Made by a program: the position numbers and the translations under genes | NCBI RefSeq assembly: GCF_032118995.1 | Contig: NC_092655.1 | Coordinates: 15,192,406-15,256,405 of the forward strand | Length of the DNA stretch: 64,000 bases | From: Asterias amurensis | Taxonomy: Eukaryota; Echinodermata; Asteroidea; Forcipulatida; Asteriidae | Direction of reading: 5' to 3' | In this document: one piece after another, positions 56,471 through 64,000 of the stretch | Layout: the number at the start of each line of letters is the position of its first letter | Position numbering within the stretch: the stretch's first letter is position 1 | Notes under the pieces: generated by a model | The model's database searches: none | Told to the model about the DNA's origin: nothing | The model's input: only the letters and a program-made list of their open reading frames with translations

Positions 56471-56545
56471 CTTAAAATCGCTAAGAGGGTCGTCTTAAAA
56501 TCGCTAAGAGGGTTGTCTTAAAATCGCTAAGAGGGTCGTCTTAGC
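56471..56545. repeat. 3 x 23-base tandem repeat ending in a short hairpin
   Basis: CTTAAAATCGCTAAGAGGGT starts at 56471, 56494 and 56517 (period 23, one base change). The third unit is followed by TCGTCTTAGCGA, which pairs with TCGCTAAGA. Confidence 0.92.
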
Positions 56546-57506
56546 GAATGATTTTGTGTTACAGAAACATCTCACTTGATATTAATGGCGCTGCTACTGT
56601 TGACTGATCGCGAAGAGGGCGCTACGAAAAGAAGAAAAAATACTCTCCCACGACAGACGGAGTTTTAATGACGAGCAAATTTTCCATACATAGATCGGAT
56701 ACACTCTCAATCTGAATTTTATTATTTTTATTATAAAAACAAAAGTTTACAGTTCTAAACAAGTCTCTCATACAAGTACATCTTATTCACAATCAAGATT
56801 CTGAAGGCCTGGAAATAACCCACAGCAATTGTCGTTGTGCCCTGTGCTTTTGCTGTGGTAAATATGTAATGGCAGGAGTGAGGTTTATCAGGAATGTGTA
56901 TCAACTTATAGTAGTAACATTCACTTTTAACTGTCTAGGTACTCTTGATTGAAATTGTTCGTCCAACAAACAGCTCAACTATTTTTTTTACAAGCCCCGC
57001 TTTAGTTATAGAATGTCAAACAAACAAGATGGTTGACTAGCTTATAACAACATTATTGCCTTGAATAATTCCCATTTTTCAAGCAGCACACCAACAGGAA
57101 ACATGTATGCACTATGGTTTAAAAAACAGTTGAAGCATTTGTCGACTTAATATTGGCAGACTCGCATCAAGAGAGGGCAGTATTCATACTAATAGGGGTA
57201 GAGCAGTTGATAGCAAGTTTCAAAATTTCACCCCTTTGTAACATACATTGAGCAGTACAAAAAAATCCATGATTCTTTTGAAAGAAAATAATATAAAATA
57301 TTTAGATGCTATTCTGGCTAAACACCTGTTCAAATTTATATTAAAAAAGCAATAACTAAATACAAAAATAATTCCAAGAAAACTTATCAAGTAATAAGCC
57401 ACAAGAGTAACCGACTTGAGTAAAATTAAATTCAAGTTTGGGTAAACAAGAAGACTTGTAGTATGACTGATCTCAAGACAGCACTAAGTACTTTGTAGAA
57501 CCTGGG
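56546..57506. other. Gene-free stretch downstream of RABEPK
   Basis: Unique AT-rich sequence with no recognisable exon. Confidence 0.45.
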
Positions 57507-57735
57507 GCCAATTTCATACTTAAAGCTGCTTAAAGCAGACAATATTGCTTAACAGTTGTCTGCTAAGCCGACTTAAGCAGACCTACCAGTAACAAATTGT
57601 ACATTCATGACATGGTAGTTTAGCTGGTAACTTTATTCCGGTAAGCTTGACAAAACTATGTTTACCAGTGGTAAGCATAGTTTTGCCAAGCTTAGCTACT
57701 TTTTGTGCTTAATGCGGCTCTATGAAATTGGGCCC
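57507..57735. mobile_element. Palindromic element, AATTTCATAGAGCTGCTTAA family, best copy
   Basis: CCAATTTCATACTTAAAGCTGCTTAA at the left and TTAATGCGGCTCTATGAAATTGGGC at the right are inverted. The interior has CAGTAACAAATTGTACATTC, GGTAGTTTAGCTGGTAACTT and the nested hairpin AAAACTATGTTTACCAGTGGTAAGCATAGTTTT. Confidence 0.8.
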
Positions 57736-57889
57736 GGGGCTTGAGTACTCAATTCACCGATCTTTGGAGAACTGGGTAGGCATGACCTTGAGGACGTGTG
57801 AGTTGGTATACAATATACCTTTATCACGCTATCACCATCTTGGTCATGTTCCCTGTTTCCAAAACAGTATTGAATGCTAACATTCCTTG

Positions 57890-58145
57890 CGCAAATTTGG
57901 CACCAGACTATTAACTAGAGGGCACACGGGTGATGCTTCGTGCACAAACACGACGGGACCGCAAGGAGACACGCGCGCGCCATTCTGTACGCCCTTGAAT
58001 AAGAAACACACGTTTATTAAACGCTACGCGATGCTGTTTTGTTCAACTTACAAAATGGCCGCACAAACATATGCTGTGGGATGCCAGTTTTGTCAACTTA
58101 GAAAATGGCCGCCTGCGTGCATGTATATAGGCCAGTGCGCCCTCT
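57890..58145. repeat. CG-rich patch with a duplicated AAAATGGCCGC segment
   Basis: GATGCTGTTTTGTTCAACTTACAAAATGGCCGC (about 58030) is repeated as GATGCCAGTTTTGTCAACTTAGAAAATGGCCGC (about 58080), offset about 50 bases. CG words are frequent (GACACGCGCGCGCC). AAAATGGCCGC fits a YY1-type site, and TGTATATAGG follows. It may be a promoter-like patch or a repeat that carries such sites. It lies in the expected 3' region of RABEPK. Confidence 0.55.
58013..58018 (-). terminator. Candidate poly(A) signal for RABEPK
   Basis: Reads AATAAA on the minus strand, about 390 bases after the RABEPK stop codon, and is the first such word I see downstream. Not confirmed by transcript data. Confidence 0.35.
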
Positions 58146-58368
58146 AGTTCTTATATATTACTCTATGGTCCAGCCTCAGTTTGGTTACAATGAGTTGGAA
58201 TGAAGTAAAATCAAGATGGCCACACCGTGATGAAGGTCTATAGGGTCCACAGTTCGGGAAAGGTCCACAGTTGGAAAACAGATCAATGGGAGCTAATGCA
58301 AAACAGCTCTTTAAAAACAAGAGGGACAATAGGAGGTCCATGGTTGCAGGCGTAAACAAGCCTGGGTG

Positions 58369-58398
58369 TGTGGGGGGGGGGGGGAAGGGGGAGGGGTA
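58369..58398. repeat. G-rich tract near the RABEPK stop codon
   Basis: A run of 12 or more G is followed by AAGGGGGAGGGG on the plus strand, just 3' of the RABEPK stop codon. The RABEPK transcript would carry the C-rich complement. Confidence 0.85.
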
Positions 58399-58403
58399 AC
58401 AGA

Positions 58404-61400
58404 TCATAACAAATCGTCTAACCTTAGTACAAGACAGTCATCGAATACCTCCCCTTGCGTATCCATGCCTCCATGTACAACCAGGACTAAACAGTTTCCT
58501 TGGTCACCAGCTATTGACCCCTGGGTACCAGCTGATGACCCCTCGGTAGTCGACGCAACAGCGCCCTCCTCTGGCGGGAAAACATCAACTGTGGTGCCAG
58601 AGGTTGAAGCACAAGCATTCTCTGATGGTAATGTTTCGTTTTCGCCGACATTGTCCCCTCTTGAGTCTCCTCTAGAGTCTGTTGGGGCTGGTTCAGATCC
58701 AACAATTGCTGTTCCTTGCTCTATGGTTGATTTCACATCAACATTGCTTGGTGACTCTGTTCCAGCTGTGCCTGAGGTGGCTGCATTAACGATAGCAGAT
58801 AGAGTTTCTGAATCGGGAGCCTGGGTGTCATCTGTTGTTGGTTGGTCGTAGTACAGCCGCGCGGTGCACACTGCAAAGTCCAGGCGACTTGCAGGAGGTG
58901 CGCCTTCTATTTTTACTTGTCGCCATCGGGAATTTGCTGTAGTGCGAGAGAAACACACAATGAAAAAAACTCTCAGGTTATACATCCCACAACACTTAAT
59001 CTTCCAGGGGTGCGTTTTCGCAGCTTTTACCAATAACTGTTCGGTCATTGGCCAGTGATTAACCAATGACCGACTCAAATGAAACAGTTATTGGTTAAAA
59101 AACGAGAAAACAGACCCCTGAGACACAGGGAATTCTTTGACAAAACATTACAGGTTTATCACAATCGTGACAAATATTTTTTTAAGAATTTGACTCTTGA
59201 GATACAAAAAATTTTAAAAATTCCTTCAAAATTTTAACCCTAACTCTAACCCTTCAAAATTTTAAAAACGTCTCTTCTTCATCATCATTCGGCATAGACT
59301 TGCGTCCGTGGTCCTCAGATTGTAATGGGGGCGCACTCCTGGAGTCGCCCATCACCTGGTGTCTTTCAATCACTGCTCTTCTCAGTTCTTCGAGGCTTCT
59401 TCCACTCCACTTTGTGGCGTTGTCTATCCAGCACAGCTTAGGGCGGCCTCTGCCCTAAATTATACCTGTAGGCAGACCATCTATAGCTGCGCTTCTTCAA
59501 CACGATAACTGATTGTAAAAGTGTCTTTTTAAGGGGGCGGGGGTCACAACCTGAGAGGACATTTGATATTGGTACTTACAAGTATCAAACATGTAGGCAG
59601 TATCCAATGCTCCATTAGGTGACATCCCACCAAACATAAAGATCTTGTTGCCCACGGCAACAGCCCCATGAGCAGTGCATCCCAACGGTATGTCTCCTTT
59701 ACATCGTACTTGTTTCCACGTTAATGTTCCTTTAAAGAAAGAAAAGGGGGAGGGTATCTGATTAAAAAACCTAATCACAAAACAAGCAAAGAAAAGAACA
59801 AAGGTTCTTCCTTGTAGCCCTTAACCTAGAGTGGCTTTTAGGCGACTTGCATAAAAAAAAATTAATTTAAAAAAATAAAGACTTTTACACTCATTCACCC
59901 TTGCATTGTTCGGCACTGACAAACTAACTTGTTTTCTCACTTAAAGCCATTGGACACTTTCTGAACAGAACAAAAATGAAAAGTTCACAGATTTACAAAA
60001 AACTTACAGGGTTTACAGAAGGTAATGGTGAAAGACTTCCCTTAAAATATTATTCAATGAAATACTTTACTTTTTGAGAAAACATTAAAACAATTATAAA
60101 TTCTTGATATCGAGAATAACAGATTTATTTTAAACACATGTCATGACACGGCGAAACATGCGGAAACAAGGGTGGGTTTTCCCGTTATTTTCTCCTGACT
60201 CCGACGACCGATTGAGCCTAAATTTTCACAGGTTTGTTATCTTGTATATAAGTTGTGATACACGAAGTGTGGGCCTTTGGACAATACTATTTACTAATGT
60301 TGTGCGATTGCTTTAACTTGCCCATTTTAAAACGTGTTTGTACAACACAACAAGTAGCCCTACCATTCATTTCTCTATAATCATCACACAATGCCCAGAC
60401 ATTGCTAATGTTGTTAATTTTCTTTAATCCAATTTTTTTCAATGTAAATATCATGAAACAGAAAAGTTAGTTTTGTGATAAGAAATGGAGATACTAACAC
60501 ACTACTTTTGAAAATTTCATGTCTGGACATGCGCAAGTAAACCTGGAGGTCACAGTTTCAAGCCCTGCTTAAGTCAATGTTTATTTTTCAACCTCAAAAG
60601 TTGTTCAATTTTTTATACTAAATATAAAGACTACAACTGAACAAACTTACTTGTGTCAAATTCATGCATGTCATTGAAAAATGTCTCTCGTGCCATTCCA
60701 CCATGCAGGTATATTTTGTTTCCCACGGCAACCATCACGTGACCATGACGACAGGTTGGTTTCTTTCCCTTGACATCTGGATTTGTCCACGCCATGCTCG
60801 CTAAAAGTTTGGTGAAAAACAAAGATATAACTTTTCTCGATGGTGTAAAGAACCTACAAAATATTTGGTGGTTCAAAATCCAATTAACCTATCAATTAAG
60901 CCTGGGGTACCTTATCAGCTAGCAATTAATGCCCATAATAATAACTGATTTGGTTTCATGTTTTATTCTGAAAAGGAACATAGCCTACCCAATAACCCTG
61001 GGGAAGGGTTACACCTAGGCCTAGTTAGAACGATACTTAAAATATGTATATAAATTGCAGTTTACACCATGCAGTGGAGTTAGCAAAGCCTCAATTAAAT
61101 CCTAAACAAATATTTTGAACATTGAATATATGTTTAACATAGCAGACATACAAATATCCTTGTCTAAGTAATGTACAATACCCTTTTTGCTGAGAGTTCA
61201 TCAACAAATAAATTTGTCTGCATCGATAACATACTAAAATCTGCACGACTTGTACAAACAGCATCATACATAGTTTTTATCAACACATTATACATTGGAC
61301 AAGCACACACAAAATGCATTCAATAATAACATTAAGGCGTTTGTTGTGCCAAATCAATCTATCCCCAGAGAGATTCTCTCTGCCTCGAACATCTGGGGAT

Positions 61401-63562
61401 AGATTGATGTGTGCTTCTCTGAGAAGCAGAGACAATGTAATCAAAACAATACAACATAATAAATCCTGTGAAAAGAAAGCAAAATTTAAATTGGGGAAAA
61501 CAAACAATATTTAACAATAGAAAGCAACATTTTGTATAAAAAAAACACATCTTAAAAAAGCTTAGTTGTAAAGTTGGTAAAGCACAGGCTATACATTTAG
61601 TCAATGCAATTCAATGAAACAATTATTTCCGTACTCACAATAATAAAAGACAGAATCATTAGGGAAAATTAATAGTAGTACAATACAAGTAGGGACAATC
61701 AATGACAATGATACTGAAACAAAATTGTAACAATATAAAAAGTGACGAAAGAGGCTGTTCAAATTTGCCGAGGCTTGGAGGGATCAGCCCTATACATAAT
61801 ACAAAAACAAAAAGCAAAGACAACGTATCAAAACACAAACAATAACAGTCAGAAGACAATGCAAAATGTACAGTTATATGAGTACTTGAAACTAATAGGC
61901 CCAAGGAATAATATGACCAGCTAAATGCAAAAAGAAAAGAAGAGCTGAAGACAAGCAGATTGATCCAGAGGTCGGAGGTTCAAATCCGGCTCCAGTCAAT
62001 TTCTCCACATTAACTTGTTTGCAAGCAGTTCCTGCAATATGTTCGAAAGCTACACAACGACAGTCAACATTATTTTGGTAAACATTATAGATGTCAAATT
62101 TGCATCAGGGATAAAAAATATTATGTTGCTTTCACTCTTACACTGATGATATGAGCACTGTAAACTCAGTTACCTTCCTGCTGTGAAAAAACCGACAGGC
62201 ACACATACACACATAAATGCATTTTGATAGCACCCAACAAAAATCGATGTGCTTCACAAAAGCTGACAATTTCTGATACAAAAAATGCAATGAAACAGTT
62301 TTTCTCAAGTTGGGATTCAAACCACTCAACTTTGCAAATTTCTGTAGAAATCACAAACTCATAAATATTCATGAATGCCTACCTGCATCGAAGATATACA
62401 GCTGTCTATCACTGACAGGCTCCGCCCCCTGATGACCACCGCAGAACACGTAGAGCTTATCACCACTAGAAGCGCAATTACGACACGTCCGTGGAGAGGG
62501 TGGGGTACCAGTGACGTCTGCAGTGGTCCACTTTCCTTCATCTATAAAAACAAAAAACGTAAATCTATTTAAAAATCGGCAGGGAACAGACCACTTCAAA
62601 TGTCTGTTCAACACTACTACCACCTTATTCAAGCTTCTGGTATGTTACAGAAAACATGAATAATTATTCATTATTATTATTAATTATCTCGAGCAAAAAT
62701 AATAAACAATCAAACATGCAAACATCATGAGAGCGAACTAAAAATTATTTATAGAAGGATAGGTAACAATGAATAAAAAAGATTCAAAGTAAAAAAAAAA
62801 TGATATTAGAAATGTAAATTTAAAAGCAGGAGAAAGGGGCCGGGGATGGGAGAGAAGTAAAGAAGTGTAGAGAGCAAACAATGAAGTAAAATAGTCCACT
62901 TAATAACTCAGTTCATACATTAAACAGACAAATTAAAGGCAGTGGACACTATTGGTAATTACTCAAAATAATTATTAGCATAAAACCTTTCTTGGTTACT
63001 AGTAATGGGGAGAGGTTGAGAGTATAAAACATTGTAAGAAACGGCTCCCTCTGAAGTAATGTAGTTTTCGAGAAAGACGTAACTTTCCACGAATTTGATT
63101 TCAAGACCTCAGATTTAGAATTTGAGGTCTCGAAATCAAGCATCTGAAAACAAACAACTTCGTGTGACAAGAGTGTTTTTTCTTTTATTATTATCTCGCC
63201 ACTTCGACAACCGATTGAGCTCAAATTTGCACAGGTTTGTTATTTTATGCATATGTTGATAAACACCAACTGTAAAGACTAGTCTTTGACAATTACCAAT
63301 AGTGTCCAGTGTCTTTAAGTAGGGGTATGAGAGAGATTGGCTGTTACCAGCTCCACAAAAAAACAAACAAACAAACAAACAAACAAGTGGAGCAAACTAC
63401 TGGTCTTACCAAGGTCTAGCACCTGGATGTCATTCATGTTTCTCCCTTGGTCCGCACCGCAAAAAACAAAGATCTTGCTCGGTTGACTGACTGGTTGAAA
63501 GACTGCATGCTCATATCTTGGCCTAAGGCCACTGTAGTCTGGTGTGGACCACTGGTAAGCAT
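58404..63562 (-). CDS. RABEPK: Rab9 effector protein with kelch motifs, five C-terminal exons (partial)
   Basis: RABEPK (p40) binds Rab9-GTP and supports endosome-to-trans-Golgi transport of mannose-6-phosphate receptors. Coding exons in transcript order: 63562-63410, 62541-62383, 60800-60651, 59729-59580 and 58936-58404 (stop TGA 58406-58404). All junctions are GT-AG and phase 1, and the first four exons are 153, 159, 150 and 150 bases, about one kelch blade each. Diagnostic stretches are RPRYEHAVFQP, ADQGRNMNDIQVLDL, SPRTCRN...LYVFCGGHQGAEPV, CRHGHVMVAVGNKIYLHGGM, GCTAHGAVAVGNKIFMFGGM and NGALDTAYMFDT, closely matching the human protein. The Gly-Gly pair of the first visible blade reads Cys-Gly. 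The last exon holds an insert of about 117 Ser/Thr/Asp/Glu/Gly-rich residues before HGGMDTQGEVFDDC; human has a similar, shorter insert. The first roughly 70 residues are encoded beyond the right edge. Confidence 0.95.
59026..59099. repeat. Hairpin, AACCAATAACTG family, copy 2 (RABEPK intron)
   Basis: TTACCAATAACTGTTCGGTCATTGG pairs with CCAATGACCG...ACAGTTATTGGTTAA, with arms of about 30 bases. It lies about 90 bases upstream of the last RABEPK exon on the minus strand. The related copy is at 50886-50975. Confidence 0.75.
59280..59497 (-). mobile_element. LINE reverse-transcriptase 3' fragment, RABEPK intron
   Basis: On the minus strand it reads GRGRPKLCWIDNATKWSG, then RSLEELRRAVIERHQ, the same C-terminal tail as the fragment at 7858-8152. 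It extends further past the point where that copy stops. It is 5'-truncated and inactive. Confidence 0.75.
59941..60316. mobile_element. TTAA-type MITE, AAAGCCATTGGACACTTT family, copy 3 (RABEPK intron)
   Basis: Left end TTAAAGCCATTGGACACTTT is intact. The landmarks GTGAAAGACTTCCCTTAAAA, ATGTCATGACACGGCGAAAC and CACGAAGTGTGGGCC follow in order. The right end (TGCGATTGCTTTAA) has changed. Confidence 0.87.
60510..60600 (+). mobile_element. tRNA-derived SINE fragment (RABEPK intron)
   Basis: CATGCGCAAGTAAACCTGGAGG, CACAGTTTCAAGCCCTGC and TAAGTCAATGTTTATTTTTC follow the landmarks of the copy at 49903, strongly decayed. Confidence 0.5.
61353..61408. repeat. 17-base perfect hairpin in a RABEPK intron
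   Basis: ATCAATCTATCCCCAGA (61353-61369) and TCTGGGGATAGATTGAT (61392-61408) are perfect complements, separated by 22 bases that include the small palindrome GAGAGATTCTCTC. The stem-loop would be stable in RNA of either strand. Confidence 0.85.
61935..62005 (+). mobile_element. tRNA-derived SINE head fragment
   Basis: TGATCCAGAGGTCGGAGG, GGTTCAAATCCGGCTCCA and GTCAATTTCTCC form the B-box side of the TAGCTCAGTTGGTAGAGC group. Confidence 0.5.
62095..62350 (-). mobile_element. SINE (GGGTTCGAA.CCA group), reverse, RABEPK intron
   Basis: The tail (AAATTTGCATCAGGGATAAA, AAACTCAGTTACC) comes first on the plus strand and the tRNA-like head (GTTGGGATTCAAACCACTCA) last, in the reverse orientation of 40005. 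There is about 70 bases of extra sequence between them. Confidence 0.6.
62933..63318 (+). mobile_element. TTAA-type MITE (GGACACTATTGG family), RABEPK intron
   Basis: A full-length 386-base copy with ends TTAAAGGCAGTGGACACTAT and TAGTGTCCAGTGTCTTTAA. It contains the inner palindrome GATTTCAAGACCTCAGATTT / AATTTGAGGTCTCGAAATC. Confidence 0.92.
63355..63387. repeat. (AAAC)n microsatellite
   Basis: About seven AAAC units lie 23 bases from the donor of the RABEPK exon at 63410-63562. Confidence 0.95.
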
Positions 63563-63787
63563 CTGTAAACAAAAATGTTAATATATTATTTTTGATAACA
63601 TAATTATGAGTTTTTGCATCGATTAAAATGTGTAATCGGTTTTTCAATATTTTCTCGTGACCCAGAAGGCCTATCAATCTCAAACTTCTAGAGGTTTGTC
63701 AGTTAATGTATATGGTGGATAACATAATGTGCTGCTCACACTGCCAGCAACTGATTTGTTAGCAAAAACCAATTCTGTTATGTTCCT

Positions 63788-64000
63788 TTAAAGGCAGTGG
63801 ATTGGTAATTACTCAAAATAGTTGTAAGCATAAAACTTACTTGTTAACGATCAATGGAGAGCTGTTGATATAATATAAAACATTGTGAGAAACGGCTCCC
63901 TCTGAAGTAGCGTAGTTTTCGAGAAAGAAGTAGTTTTCCACTAAAATCTTTGAATTTGATTTCGGAACCTCAAACCAAGCATCGGAAAGCACACAACTTC
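63788..64000 (+). mobile_element. TTAA-type MITE (GGACACTATTGG family), cut by the window end
   Basis: Starts TTAAAGGCAGTGGATTGGTA and runs through AGAAACGGCTCCCTCTGAAG and TTTTCGAGAAAGAAGTAG to GAAAGCACACAACTTC at the edge. It lies in the RABEPK intron that precedes the first visible exon. Confidence 0.9.

Noticed and set aside
58366..58851. 161-codon plus-strand gene
   Set aside because: It is the complementary-strand shadow of the low-complexity part of the last RABEPK exon.

Overview
The window looks like an AT-rich invertebrate deuterostome chromosome, most likely an echinoderm and perhaps a sea star. The reasons are spliced genes whose exon products align closely to vertebrate orthologues, introns with ordinary GT-AG ends, no bacterial-style gene packing, and very dense dispersed short repeats. 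The species call is an inference; the gene calls rest on readable protein similarity recalled from the families. Four genes are supported. On the left, tankyrase (first coding exon only, minus strand, 3063-3252) and the GINS replication subunit SLD5/GINS4 (complete, seven coding exons, plus strand, 3647-7841) are arranged head to head around a gap of about 0.4 kb that looks like a shared promoter. A glycogen-targeting subunit of protein phosphatase 1 resembling PPP1R3C has its whole coding region in one exon (14545-15570, plus strand), with a probable untranslated first exon near 12.7 kb. On the right, the five C-terminal coding exons of the Rab9 effector with kelch motifs, RABEPK, lie on the minus strand (58404-63562); its N-terminal exons are beyond the right edge. 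The roughly 42 kb between the PPP1R3C-like gene and RABEPK holds no gene I can recognise. It is filled with short repeats: non-autonomous DNA elements whose ends read TTAA-AGG ... CCT-TTAA, tRNA-derived SINEs in at least three groups, palindromic hairpin elements, short tandem satellites and a few unassigned open stretches. Two fragments of the 3' end of a LINE reverse transcriptase are also present, one just after GINS4 and one inside a RABEPK intron. Layout: 1-3062 inferred tankyrase intron 1 with tandem duplications and a foldback-like element; 3253-3646 divergent promoter; 3647-7841 GINS4; 7842-12600 repeats including a nested insertion and a C-rich tandem duplication; 12601-16182 PPP1R3C-like gene with leader and 3' region; 16.2-58 kb repeat-rich gene desert with satellites near 36, 37, 42, 46 and 56 kb; 58-64 kb RABEPK. 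The genes are not functionally linked: tankyrase (telomere, Wnt and ADP-ribosylation), GINS4 (replication fork), PPP1R3C (glycogen) and RABEPK (endosome-to-Golgi recycling) are separate housekeeping or metabolic functions. I found no autonomous transposase, complete retroelement, CRISPR array or clearly novel biochemical system. The most interesting non-coding structures are the divergent promoter, the foldback element with tandem-repeat arms, the nested transposon, several long hairpins and a tandem-repeat locus with an open frame near 42 kb.
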